From NCBI RefSeq assembly GCF_002929535.1, contig NZ_PJJO01000059.1, positions 231,119 to 295,118 of the forward strand: a stretch of 64,000 bases of DNA. The letters are read 5' to 3'. Position numbers and translations under genes: made by a program. The notes below the pieces were generated by a model. It had not been told where the DNA came from. It did not search any database and worked only from the letters and a program-made list of their open reading frames with translations. This document shows, piece by piece, positions 35,449 through 43,993 of this stretch; within the stretch, counting starts at the first letter, position 1, and each line of letters starts with the position of its first letter. The stretch is from Cryobacterium sp. Y11 (GTDB taxonomy: Bacteria > Actinomycetota > Actinomycetes > Actinomycetales > Microbacteriaceae).

Positions 35449-37038
35449 TTGCCCGGTGGCGACGGACTGTTAAATCACGATCTTCTACCCAACGAGAAGG
35501 GCCCACAAGATGCGTGTGGGGTTTTTGGCGTCTGGGCTCCCGGCGAAGAGGTGGCGAAGCTTAGCTATTTCGGCCTCTACGCCCTGCAGCACCGCGGCCA
35601 GGAATCAGCCGGGATCGCCACGAGCGACGGCAGCAAGATTCTCATCTATAAAGACATGGGGCTCGTCTCGCAGGTCTTCAACGAGGCCTCGCTGAGTACC
35701 CTGCTCGGGCACATCGCCGTCGGGCACACCCGGTATTCCACGACGGGTTCGTCGAGTTGGCAGAACGCGCAGCCGACCCTGGGCCGCACCGCGGGCGGAA
35801 CGGTGGCCCTGGGCCACAACGGCAACCTCACCAACACCGCCGAGCTGATGCAGCTCGTGCGCGAGCGCTACCCCCAAGTTGACGGCGAGTTGGCCCGTGG
35901 CAACACCACCGACACCGCCGTGATCACCGCACTCCTCACCGGAGACCTCGACCATACCCTCGAGGCCACGGCGCTTGAGGTCTTGCCGCTCCTCCGCGGC
36001 GCCTACTGCCTGGTATTCATGGACGAAACCACGCTTTATGCGGCCCGCGACCCGCAGGGCGTCCGCCCGCTCGTGCTCGGACGCCTCGAACGTGGCTGGG
36101 TTGTCGCCTCCGAAACCGCCGCCCTCGACATCGTCGGCGCGAGCTTCGTGCGCGAGGTTGAACCCGGCGAACTCATCACCATCGACGAGAACGGGCTGCG
36201 CTCGCAGCGCTTCGCCACGGCCGACCCCAAGGGCTGCGTCTTTGAATACGTCTATCTGGCCCGCCCCGACACCACCATCGCCGGCCGCGGCGTGTACGAA
36301 GCACGGGTCGAAATGGGGCGCCGGCTCGCCGGCGAGCATCCGGTCGAGGCCGACCTGGTTATCCCGACCCCGGAATCTGGCACTCCGGCCGCTATCGGGT
36401 ATGCGCAGGCCTCCGGTATCCCGTTCGGTCAGGGCCTGGTCAAGAACTCTTATGTGGGGCGCACCTTCATCGCGCCGTCCCAGACCATCCGGCAGCGCGG
36501 CATCCGTTTGAAATTGAACCCGCTCAAGAGCGTTATCAAGGGCAAGCGCCTGATCGTGGTCGACGATTCGATCGTGCGCGGCAACACCCAGCGCGCCCTC
36601 GTGAGCATGCTGCGGGAGGCCGGCGCCGCCGAGGTACACGTGCGCATTTCGAGTCCTCCCATTACCTGGCCATGCTTCTACGGCATCGACTTCGCCAGCC
36701 GCGCCGAGCTCGTGGCGACCGGCCTCGAAATCGACGAGGTGCGCCAGTCGATTGGCGCAGACAGTCTCGGCTACCTCTCCGAAGACGGCATGATCGAGGC
36801 CACCGAGCAGCCGCGTGAACGCCTCTGCACCGCCTGCTTCACCGGTGTCTACCCCATCGCGCTGCCCGAATCACAGCACCTCGGCAAGAACCTGCTCGAG
36901 CGACCGGCGGCATCAAATGGATGCGACCCCGGCCCGGATTCCGATCTGGAAGCCGTGCTGGCGCCCGCCGTCCGAAGAGAAGAAGCCCTCGCCCGACTGG
37001 GGCAGGTGCCGTTTGGTGACCCGGGAAGACCAGAATGA
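35449..37038 (+). CDS. purF: Amidophosphoribosyltransferase
   Basis: 529 residues; commits PRPP to purine synthesis. Starts at TTG 35449 with AAAGAGG about 8 bases upstream. A short propeptide is expected to be removed before the nucleophilic Cys in QDACGVFGVW. Conserved parts: LYALQHRGQESAGIA, GHTRYSTTG, the PRPP loop LIVVDDSIVRGNT, and cysteines of the Fe-S cluster such as RLCTACFTG. The C-terminus has an extra tail (about 30 residues, PGPDSDLEAVLAPAVRREEAL). It overlaps purM by 4 bp (ATGA). Confidence 0.96.
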   Translation: MPGGDGLLNHDLLPNEKGPQDACGVFGVWAPGEEVAKLSYFGLYALQHRGQESAGIATSDGSKILIYKDMGLVSQVFNEASLSTLLGHIAVGHTRYSTTGSSSWQNAQPTLGRTAGGTVALGHNGNLTNTAELMQLVRERYPQVDGELARGNTTDTAVITALLTGDLDHTLEATALEVLPLLRGAYCLVFMDETTLYAARDPQGVRPLVLGRLERGWVVASETAALDIVGASFVREVEPGELITIDENGLRSQRFATADPKGCVFEYVYLARPDTTIAGRGVYEARVEMGRRLAGEHPVEADLVIPTPESGTPAAIGYAQASGIPFGQGLVKNSYVGRTFIAPSQTIRQRGIRLKLNPLKSVIKGKRLIVVDDSIVRGNTQRALVSMLREAGAAEVHVRISSPPITWPCFYGIDFASRAELVATGLEIDEVRQSIGADSLGYLSEDGMIEATEQPRERLCTACFTGVYPIALPESQHLGKNLLERPAASNGCDPGPDSDLEAVLAPAVRREEALARLGQVPFGDPGRPE

Positions 37039-38165
37039 CGAATACGTACAGTGCCCCCAGTGCTCCTAATGCGTCATATGCAGCAGCCGGAGTCGACACC
37101 CGGGCCGGCGACCTTGCGGTTGAGCTTATGAAGTCCGCCGTCTCGAAGACGCACGGTCCAGAGGTCTGGGGCGGGGTCGGCGGCTTCGCCGGACTGTTCG
37201 ACGTGTCGTTCCTCACCAAGTTTCGGCAGCCCCTGCTGGCCACCTCAACGGATGGTGTCGGCACCAAAGTTGCCATCGCCCAGGCTATCGATAAGCACGA
37301 CACTATCGGTCAAGACCTGGTCGGCATGGTCGTCGACGACATCATCGTGGTCGGCGCTCGCCCCTTGTTCATGACCGACTACATCGCCTGCGGCAAGGTC
37401 GTGCCGGAGCGCATCGCGGCGATCGTGGCCGGCATCGCCCGCGCCTGCTCGGAGACCGGAACCGCCCTCGTCGGCGGTGAAACCGCCGAGCACCCGGGTC
37501 TGCTCGGTCCAGACGACTATGACGTGGCCGGCGCAGCCACCGGCGTTGTCGAGGCCGACCAGGTGCTCGGCGCCGACAAGGTTCTCTCCGGCGACGTCGT
37601 CATCGCGATGGCCTCGAGTGGCCTGCACTCCAACGGCTACTCGCTCGTGCGCCACATTCTTTCCCAGCGTGGCATTGGCTACACCGACATGTCTGCCGAA
37701 CTCGGCGGCATGGTTGGTGAGGTTCTGCTGGAGCCGACCCGCCTGTACACCGGCCCGCTGCTGGACGTGCTGGGTGATCCAGAGTTGGCCGGAGCCATCC
37801 ACTCGCTCAGCCACGTCACTGGCGGCGGCATCGCGGCCAACCTCGCCCGCGTGCTGCCCGTCGGATCGTGGGTCGAGGTCGACCGGTCCACCTGGTCGCC
37901 GGCACCGGTGTTCCGGGTGCTCGGCGACATGGCCGGGTCCACGCTGGAAAGCGCGGAGGGAACCTGGAACCTCGGAGTGGGCATGTTTGCGGTCGTGGAT
38001 GCGGCATCCGCGTCATCGGTTATTGCGCGACTGGCAACGAGCGGCATTGCCGCCTGGGTCGCCGGGCGTGTTTCACGTGCCGCACACGACCTGACCGGGT
38101 TCGAGCAGGGCGCCAAGGGCGTCAATGGCGGAGCCGTGCGTCTCGTCGGGGCCTACGCGAACTAG
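37035..38165 (+). CDS. purM: Phosphoribosylformylglycinamidine cyclo-ligase (AIR synthetase)
   Basis: 376 residues. Features: SYAAAGVDTRAGD, LLATSTDGVGTKVAIA (FGAM-binding loop), DLVGMVVDDIIVVGARPLFMTDYIACG, ALVGGETAEHPGL, SSGLHSNGYSLVR and ITHVTGGG-like SHVTGGGIAANLARVLP. It closes the imidazole ring, step 5 of the pathway. Translationally coupled to purF through an ATGA overlap. A short inverted repeat, CTGTCA/TGACAG at 38254-38272, lies downstream. Confidence 0.97.
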   Translation: MTNTYSAPSAPNASYAAAGVDTRAGDLAVELMKSAVSKTHGPEVWGGVGGFAGLFDVSFLTKFRQPLLATSTDGVGTKVAIAQAIDKHDTIGQDLVGMVVDDIIVVGARPLFMTDYIACGKVVPERIAAIVAGIARACSETGTALVGGETAEHPGLLGPDDYDVAGAATGVVEADQVLGADKVLSGDVVIAMASSGLHSNGYSLVRHILSQRGIGYTDMSAELGGMVGEVLLEPTRLYTGPLLDVLGDPELAGAIHSLSHVTGGGIAANLARVLPVGSWVEVDRSTWSPAPVFRVLGDMAGSTLESAEGTWNLGVGMFAVVDAASASSVIARLATSGIAAWVAGRVSRAAHDLTGFEQGAKGVNGGAVRLVGAYAN

Positions 38166-38432
38166 CTCCCGACTCAGGCGCACGCGGCGCGGCCGTTTTC
38201 TACCCTGCGCAGCCGGGTGCGCCGACAGTGGCGCGGCCGCTTGCTTGCCTCCGCTGTCACACTCGCTGACAGTGGCGAGCCGGCTTGCTGCACGCGCTGC
38301 CGTGCCGTGCGGGAGCGCATGGCAGGCCAGGCGCGCCAGCGGTAAACAGCAGAGCGACTCGTGATTGACAAATCGCAGACGTTGGCGGCAGCGACGCAAC
38401 GAATTGAGGATGCCGCGAACGGCGCGGCCGTG

Positions 38433-38720
38433 CTAGGCGCGCTTCTTCTCGTCTTCGGTCGCGTAGTGGTCGACATACCGGTCGTCGTCGCCATCCGGAT
38501 CGTCGTCATCGTCGACAGAATTCTTGGCGTCGCCACCGGCGGCCTTTTTGGCCTTGTCCGCTTCGTACTCCGGCCATTTGGCCAGGTCTTCGTCGAGCTG
38601 CGGATCGGACGGATGCCCGGTCAGTTCGCGCTCGAGCGCATTGTAGTTAGTATCCGGGCTGAAATATTTCAACTCCCGAGCTACCTTGGTGTGCTTTGCT
38701 TTTTGACGGCCGCGCCCCAT
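38433..38720 (-). CDS. DUF3073 domain protein
   Basis: 95 residues: MGRGRQKAKHTKVARELKYFSPDTNYNALERELTG describes the family start (here abbreviated: MGRGRQKAKH, then FSPDTNYNALERELTG), followed by a Lys/Asp-rich tail with DDDDDPDGDDD. It is a small actinobacterial protein of unknown function regularly found downstream of purM. The basic head and acidic tail suggest nucleic-acid contact, but that is a guess. Confidence 0.92.
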   Translation of the reverse strand: MGRGRQKAKHTKVARELKYFSPDTNYNALERELTGHPSDPQLDEDLAKWPEYEADKAKKAAGGDAKNSVDDDDDPDGDDDRYVDHYATEDEKKRA

Positions 38721-38924
38721 GCGTGACCCCCTTACGATGCCAGGCCGAGCAGGTCGCGAGACCCTCGGGATTTGCCGAACGGAATGTGTAAAATCTAGAG
38801 CTTAGTTTAGCATGGCGGGCCTAGCCCCCCATCTCGTGCTGATCGGTGGCTGATCCGCAGGATAAGAACAGGTTGAGAGCACGACGGTGTCCCGGTGTTC
38901 GTCGCGGCGGCGCTGCAATCCGCG

Positions 38925-41096
38925 CTATTTGCGCTTGCGACGCCGGGATGCTGATGGTCGCGACTGAGCGGTAACGACGGCCGGACTCGACTTCATCGCC
39001 GGGTCCGTTGTTCCCGTCGGCGGGGCGAGCGGCCGGCGCGAAACCGGGCGTGACCGCACGGGCTCGCCGCGGCGGTCTTGGCCGGGAATGGGGCGAGACC
39101 TCCGCCCGTAGACGAGCTCGGAAGAATCGAGTAGCCAGGGCACAAGCGCGATAGTCACTCCGTGCACCATCATAAGTTTCTGGCGCAATCGGCGGGCCTT
39201 GTGGTTGTGTAGCAGGTTCTCCCACCAGTGGCCGACGATGTAGATCGGCGTGTAGACGGTAATAACCTCAGCGCCGTGATCCACGCGACGATCCTTGATG
39301 TAGCTAATCAGCGGCCAGCTGATGTCGCGGTACGGCGAGGCGACGATGCGCAGTGGTACCTGAATGTTCTGCTTGACCCAGTCGCGCTTTAACTCCTTGG
39401 TCTCGATGGTGTCGATGGAGACATGCACAGCTTCTAGGCTCACGTGGCGCGCGGCGATGGCGTAATCGAGCGCCTTGAGGACGGGCTTTTGCATCTTGCC
39501 GACGAGCACGATCGCATGATCACCCTTCGCGCCAAACGTCGTGATGGGGTCTACCTCGATCTCCTTGGCGACGTCGCGATAGTACCGATTCACCCCCATC
39601 ATGAGAAAGAACAGCACCGGCATCATGACAAAGACCAGCCAGGCACCGTGCGTGAACTTGGTGACGGTCACGACGATCAGCACGACACCGGTCAGCAGGG
39701 CGCCGAATCCGTTGATGGACAGGCTCATGATGATCGAGCCGCGGTTGGGCGGGTTCTTTTTCAGTAGTTTCAGCCAGTGCCGTACCATACCGGTCTGCCC
39801 GAGAGTGAACGACACGAAAACACCGATGATGTAGAGCTGGATGAGCACGGTGAGGTTGGCCCGGTACACGACCACGATCACGCACGCGGCGAGGGCGAGC
39901 AGTACCACTCCGTTGGAGTAGATCAGGCGGTCGCCACGGGTGCTCAGCGACTTGGGTGCGTACTTGTCGCGCGCAAGTACGGAGGCGAGCAGCGGAAAGC
40001 CATTGAATGCGGTGTTCGCGGCCAAGAGGAGCACGGCAGCTGTCGCTGCCTGCAGCACGAAGAACATGATGGAGAAGTCGCCGAACGTTGCCGCAGCTAC
40101 CTGTGCGATCAGGCTGCGCTGCGGCGCGGTGGCGCACTCGGCCCAGCCGATCAGGTCGCAGGCGCGTTCCGCATAGTGCACCTGCGAGATCAGCGCGAGC
40201 GCGGTCAGCCCGACAAACAGCACGATCGCGATAGCGCCCATCAGGGTGAGGGTGCGCTGGGCGTTCTTGACCTTGGGGTGTTTGAACGCGGGGACCCCGT
40301 TGGCGATGGCTTCGACCCCGGTGAGCGCGCTGCATCCGCTTGCAAAGGAGCGCAGCAGCAACAGAACAAACGCGGCTTGAGCGAGGTTCTCGCCCTGCAC
40401 CTCGTACCCGGCCGATTCTGCCACCGGCGCATCGCCGAGAAACGCCCGAACGAGGCCGACGACGATCATGAGCAGCACGCTGCCGATGAACAGGTAGGTC
40501 GGGAGGGCGAAGGCCTTGCTCGACTCTCTTACGCCGCGCAGGTTCACCGCTGCGAGCAGAATGATGAAGATTACCGCGAGCTCTACCCGCAATGGCGCCA
40601 GAAAGGGCAGGGCGGAGATGATATTGTCCACGCCGCTGGCGACCGAGACGACCACGGTCATCACGTAGTCCACCAGCAGAGCGGATGCGACGACCAGGCC
40701 GGCCTTTTCACCCAGGTTCTTGTGGGCGACCTCGTAGTCACCGCCGCCAGATGGGTAGGCCTTGATCAGCTGGCGATACGACGCGACGACGACGACGAGC
40801 AGCATGACGACGACCGCGGCGACCCACGGTGCAAAGCTCAAAAATGCCAGCCCGCCGAGGGTCAAAATCATCAGGAGCTCTTGCGGCGCGTACGCCACGC
40901 TCGACAGCGGGTCGCTGGCAAAGATGGGAAGAGCGAGGTGCTTGGGAAGCAGCTGACCGTCTAAGTGCTCGGTGGGGAGCGGGTCGCCGATGATCCACCG
41001 CTTAGGCGATCGGTTTTCCGGTACGGGGGCATTCGCCTCGGGTGTCACGAGGGTCGACACTACACCCCCGGTAGCCCGTGTCAAGTCGGCGCCCAC
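38925..41096 (-). CDS. APC-superfamily permease, KimA/YdaO-like (probable potassium importer)
   Basis: Up to 723 residues with about 12 membrane spans and a long cytoplasmic C-terminus. The N-terminal block (LPKHLALPIFASDPLSSVAY, YRQLIKAYPSGGGDYEVAH, GVDNIISALPFL) is characteristic of KimA-like proteins, which in Bacillus take up K+ and are inhibited by c-di-AMP through the C-terminal domain. Here that domain (about residues 470-650) is present with VHVSIDT and VITVYTPIYIVGHWWENLLHN, followed by a basic tail ending RRRKRK. The start is GTG 41094-41096 or GTG 41058-41060, which has GGGGG upstream. Potassium as substrate is inferred from the family. Confidence 0.85.
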   Translation of the reverse strand: MGADLTRATGGVVSTLVTPEANAPVPENRSPKRWIIGDPLPTEHLDGQLLPKHLALPIFASDPLSSVAYAPQELLMILTLGGLAFLSFAPWVAAVVVMLLVVVVASYRQLIKAYPSGGGDYEVAHKNLGEKAGLVVASALLVDYVMTVVVSVASGVDNIISALPFLAPLRVELAVIFIILLAAVNLRGVRESSKAFALPTYLFIGSVLLMIVVGLVRAFLGDAPVAESAGYEVQGENLAQAAFVLLLLRSFASGCSALTGVEAIANGVPAFKHPKVKNAQRTLTLMGAIAIVLFVGLTALALISQVHYAERACDLIGWAECATAPQRSLIAQVAAATFGDFSIMFFVLQAATAAVLLLAANTAFNGFPLLASVLARDKYAPKSLSTRGDRLIYSNGVVLLALAACVIVVVYRANLTVLIQLYIIGVFVSFTLGQTGMVRHWLKLLKKNPPNRGSIIMSLSINGFGALLTGVVLIVVTVTKFTHGAWLVFVMMPVLFFLMMGVNRYYRDVAKEIEVDPITTFGAKGDHAIVLVGKMQKPVLKALDYAIAARHVSLEAVHVSIDTIETKELKRDWVKQNIQVPLRIVASPYRDISWPLISYIKDRRVDHGAEVITVYTPIYIVGHWWENLLHNHKARRLRQKLMMVHGVTIALVPWLLDSSELVYGRRSRPIPGQDRRGEPVRSRPVSRRPLAPPTGTTDPAMKSSPAVVTAQSRPSASRRRKRK

Positions 41097-41161
41097 TTTT
41101 GGAGTGTTCTGGTTCGCGAAACGGATGCCGGGGGCTACCGGCTAGGTGTGGACTGCGCTGC

Positions 41162-41310
41162 GCGGGAGCTGCGCCAGTGCGCGGGACTTCCGGCTCCCGG
41201 GCGGTGCTGGCCGGGCTCGTTACGCGGGACTTGCGCCAGTCTGCGGGACATCCGGCAGGGCCAGAGCTCCCGCGCACCGCGTGGCGTGGGAGCTGCGCCA
41301 GTGCGCGGGA
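41162..41310. repeat. Tandem repeat of 62-bp period with palindromic GCGGGA cores
   Basis: Three copies of a 25-bp core begin at 41162, 41224 and 41286, exactly 62 bases apart. The first is GCGGGAGCTGCGCCAGTGCG plus CGGGA; copy 2 differs at two positions and copy 3 at one. Inverted matches (CTCCCGCGCAC) lie between and after the cores at about 41266 and 41336, so several hairpins are possible. The block fills most of the 286-base gap between the KimA-like and PadR genes. Confidence 0.8.
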
Positions 41311-41382
41311 GTTGGGCCTCCCGCGCAGCGGCGCAACTCCCGCGCACCGCGAAGTGGCGGCGGCCGACCCGGAAAGTTGGGA

Positions 41383-42069
41383 CTACGGGTGCAGCGTCGC
41401 GAGGACGCTCGCGCGCACGTCGGCAAGCTGGCGGCGGAGCGACGAAACGGTGTCCGGCGGAACGACCGAGCGGGCCGCTTGCGTGCGCAGATCTGTGCGA
41501 AGCTGCTGCCGGAATTCGTTCAGCACCATGTCGGCTTCGTGCAGGGCGAGGCGCGAGTCCACGCGAGCGGATGACTCGGGCGCATCGGTCGACGGAGGCG
41601 TCGGACGCGGTTGCTCCGCGGTGGGGTTGTCCCAGGATTCGGCGGTACCGTCGTAGCCGTGCGGCTCCGCGGTGGCGGCTTCGCGTGCCTGCCGGGCGGC
41701 CGAAGCCAGGTCGGCGCGCAGGGTTTTCATGGCGGAGTTGACGCCGCTGCGTACCTGGTCGGCGAGTCGCCGCACGGAGTCGGTCACCTCGTCTTCGATT
41801 GCGCCGAGTTCACTCTCGCGGGCGAGCAATTCGGCGCGGCCGGCATCCGTTATTTCGTAGACCGTCTTGCGGCCATCGGCCGATTTGGTGACGAGGCCGT
41901 CCTCCTCGAGCTTGGCCAGGCGCGGGTAGATGGTGCCGGCGCTGGGGCTGTAGGTTCCGCCGAAGCGATCGCTGAGGGCCTGAATGAGCTCGTAGCCGTG
42001 CCGGGGGCGCTCGGCGAGCAGGCTCAGCAGGTAGAGGCGCAGGCTTCCGTGGGCGAACATGGCGCTCAT
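41383..42069 (-). CDS. PadR-family transcriptional regulator
   Basis: 228 residues. The PadR winged helix occupies residues 6-85: GSLRLYLLSLLAERPRHGYELIQAL, YSPSAGTIYPRLAKLEEDGLV and TVYEITDAGRAELL. A long, mostly helical C-terminal region with a polar linker follows. It overlaps the DUF4097 gene by 4 bp, so the two are co-made. Twin palindromes CGATATATCG upstream of the operon are good operator candidates and would make the operon autoregulated. Confidence 0.9.
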   Translation of the reverse strand: MSAMFAHGSLRLYLLSLLAERPRHGYELIQALSDRFGGTYSPSAGTIYPRLAKLEEDGLVTKSADGRKTVYEITDAGRAELLARESELGAIEDEVTDSVRRLADQVRSGVNSAMKTLRADLASAARQAREAATAEPHGYDGTAESWDNPTAEQPRPTPPSTDAPESSARVDSRLALHEADMVLNEFRQQLRTDLRTQAARSVVPPDTVSSLRRQLADVRASVLATLHP

Positions 42070-43004
42070 GCCTGGTCCTTGGGGGCGTCGGCGGAAGCCG
42101 GCGCTGCGGCATCCGTTGCAGTGGTCGATGTGGCAGTGGTCGATGTTGCAGTGTTTGATGTTGCAGTGGTCGCTGCTGCGCTGGTCGACGCTGCGCCGGT
42201 AATTTCGCTGCGCACAACCGAGATATCGCCGGACACCGAGTTGGCGCGCATGTCGATCCAGCTACCGTCGAGGGTACCGGTGGAGCCTTCGTAGCCCTTG
42301 CCGAACGCCGTACGCACGGTGTGGTCGTCGAGCTGGAGGGTGCCGGAGAGGGTGTTGAGGTGGTACCGCGCGGACACGCCCGGCTCCAGTCGAACGGTGA
42401 GGTTGCCGCTGACCGAATTCGTCACGATCGCATCTGGTGTGCCGGTCAGGTCGAGAAACACGTTGCTCGAGACCCCGTCGAGCGAAAGTTTGCGGATGTT
42501 GCCGCTCGCCGTGAAATCGCCAGACACCGTGTGTACCGCCAGCGCTCCGACGTGGCCCCGCACCGAGATCTCACCGTTCACCGCGTTCAGCTCGAGGTCG
42601 CCCTCGACATCGTCAATGACGAGATCGCCCGAGACGGTGCTGAGCTTGGCATCATTGCGCAGGCCCGAGACGAGCGCATCGGCCGAGACAACTCCGAAGC
42701 GGAGGGCGACGTCGCGGGGGACCGAGATGCTCACCTCGGCGCGCGCGGTTCCGCGAAACGAGGCAAAGACCTCGATGAAGTTGTCCCAGCGCAGTTGAGG
42801 GTGGTCGATCTCTAGGCGGTCGCCGTCCATTGAAATCTTGAGATCCTTACCCGTGACACCGTGCACTTCGATGCGGGCGCCGGGCTCGTCATGGCCGATG
42901 ATGTTGACCGTGCCAGCGATCAGTCCGACCTTGAGCTTGCGCACCAATTCGACATCGATAATTTTGGTCTGCCCCGGGCCGACCAGCCATTTTTCCAATG
43001 ACAC
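42066..43004 (-). CDS. DUF4097-family beta-strand repeat protein
   Basis: 312 residues from GTG 43002-43004 behind AAAGGA. It is made of repeated beta strands with NS/TVSGD-type turns (LSTVSGDLVIDDV, LAVHTVSGDFTASG, VTNSVSGNLTVRL, MRANSVSGDISVV), the hallmark of DUF4097/DUF4098 'adhesin-like' solenoids linked to envelope stress and often paired with PadR. No signal peptide or membrane span is seen, so it is probably cytoplasmic. The C-terminal tail is a low-complexity Thr/Ala/Ser stretch from a 15-bp tandem repeat (about 42115-42195). Confidence 0.88.
   Translation of the reverse strand: MSLEKWLVGPGQTKIIDVELVRKLKVGLIAGTVNIIGHDEPGARIEVHGVTGKDLKISMDGDRLEIDHPQLRWDNFIEVFASFRGTARAEVSISVPRDVALRFGVVSADALVSGLRNDAKLSTVSGDLVIDDVEGDLELNAVNGEISVRGHVGALAVHTVSGDFTASGNIRKLSLDGVSSNVFLDLTGTPDAIVTNSVSGNLTVRLEPGVSARYHLNTLSGTLQLDDHTVRTAFGKGYEGSTGTLDGSWIDMRANSVSGDISVVRSEITGAASTSAAATTATSNTATSTTATSTTATDAAAPASADAPKDQA
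42115..42195 (-). repeat. 15-bp in-frame tandem repeat in the DUF4097 tail
   Basis: About five units of a 15-mer; on the plus strand the unit is GTTGCAGTGGTCGAT with one to three changes per copy. It encodes TATST-type repeats at the C-terminus. Confidence 0.8.
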
Positions 43005-43024
43005 CGTGTTGTCCTTTCGCTAAA

Positions 43025-43066
43025 GACACGATATATCGCGTGTCCTACAAGACACGATATATCGCG
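43025..43066 (-). promoter_or_regulatory. Twin palindromic operator upstream of the DUF4097-padR operon
   Basis: The 16-mer GACACGATATATCGCG occurs at 43025-43040 and again at 43051-43066. Each contains the perfect palindrome CGATATATCG; centres are 26 bp apart, about 2.5 helical turns. The pair lies 21-62 bases before the GTG of the DUF4097 gene, where a -10/-35 region would be expected. The co-transcribed PadR protein is the obvious candidate binder. Confidence 0.8.
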
Positions 43067-43087
43067 TTCCTGCGAGTGGCAAGGGCG

Positions 43088-43882
43088 TCAGTACAGAAAG
43101 ATCGCCAGCCAGTGGCGATTGTGGGCGTGCACGAGCACGAGAAACACCACAACGTCGAACAGAAGGTGCACGCAGACCACGTAGGTCAGTGACCGGGTGC
43201 GAGCAAAGGTGTAGCCCTGCAGCAGCGCGAACGGCACGGTCAGCAGCGGCCCCCACGACTGGTAGCCGAGCTCCCACAGAAACGATGAGAAAATCACGGC
43301 CTGCAGAATATTGGCCTGCCAGTCGGCAAAGTGCCGCCGCAACAGCGCGAACGCGATGCAGATGAAAAACAATTCGTCCCAGATACCCACGAAACCCACG
43401 CCCACAAACAGTCGGGCAATTTCATCGGGCGCCGTGACCGCCGGCCAGTTCTGAAACGCGCCGGACCCGATGAAATAGCTCGGCAAAATTAGGTAACCCA
43501 GCAGCAGCACGATCGGCAAATAGGCTCGTTCGAGCCGGGTCCAGCGCTGGCCGGTGCGAATGGGAAACCGGATCGCGTGATCCTTGAAGTAGAAGCGCGA
43601 GAGCAGATACGGCACGGCCACCGACAGGCTCAAGACCGTTCCCATCAGAGCAATATTCGAGTAGCTAATGTTCGCCTCGACCGAGATCGAGCTGATGATG
43701 ACAAGCCCAATGCCAATCAACGCCAGATCACGAAACAACGCCCGGTCGATCACCAGCGCCAGTGCGAGGCCGCCGGCCAGCGCAGCGTAGCCGGCCACCG
43801 GCATCCGCAGCGCAAACAGCAGTACAGCGGATGCGCTCAGCATCGCTGCCGGAATCAGTCCCCACCGCGACGTTTTACCCAT
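43088..43882 (-). CDS. CPBP-family intramembrane protease-like protein
   Basis: 264 residues with about 8 hydrophobic segments. The CPBP core appears near the C-terminus: WDELFFICIAFALLRRHFADW (motif 1, with a single Glu-Leu where many members have Glu-Glu), FSSFLWELGYQSWGPLL, and HLLFDVVVF (motif with conserved His). ATG 43880-43882 is chosen; the frame is open far upstream only because it runs antisense through the peptidase gene. The changed first motif leaves proteolytic activity uncertain. It is on the same strand as the DUF4097-padR pair, 83 bases upstream of it. Confidence 0.8.
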   Translation of the reverse strand: MGKTSRWGLIPAAMLSASAVLLFALRMPVAGYAALAGGLALALVIDRALFRDLALIGIGLVIISSISVEANISYSNIALMGTVLSLSVAVPYLLSRFYFKDHAIRFPIRTGQRWTRLERAYLPIVLLLGYLILPSYFIGSGAFQNWPAVTAPDEIARLFVGVGFVGIWDELFFICIAFALLRRHFADWQANILQAVIFSSFLWELGYQSWGPLLTVPFALLQGYTFARTRSLTYVVCVHLLFDVVVFLVLVHAHNRHWLAIFLY

Positions 43883-43909
43883 GCTGAACCCTACCCACGC
43901 CCCCCCGAT

Positions 43910-43975
43910 TTCGCGCGAAAGCGGGAAAAGTGTCGCTTCAGTACCCCTGAAGCAGCGATTTTTCCGCTCTCGTGG
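43910..43975. repeat. Hairpin in divergent gap (diverged copy 3 of the repeated hairpin family)
   Basis: The outer arms GCGCGAAAGCGGGAAAAG (about 43912-43930) and TTTTTCCGCTCTCG (43960-43973) resemble those of the hairpins at 29146 and 33975, while the inner stem is different (CGCTTCAG / CTGAAGCAGCG). It lies between divergent starts, so it is not placed like a terminator. Confidence 0.65.
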
Positions 43976-43993
43976 GAGGGCTAGGTTCGAAGG

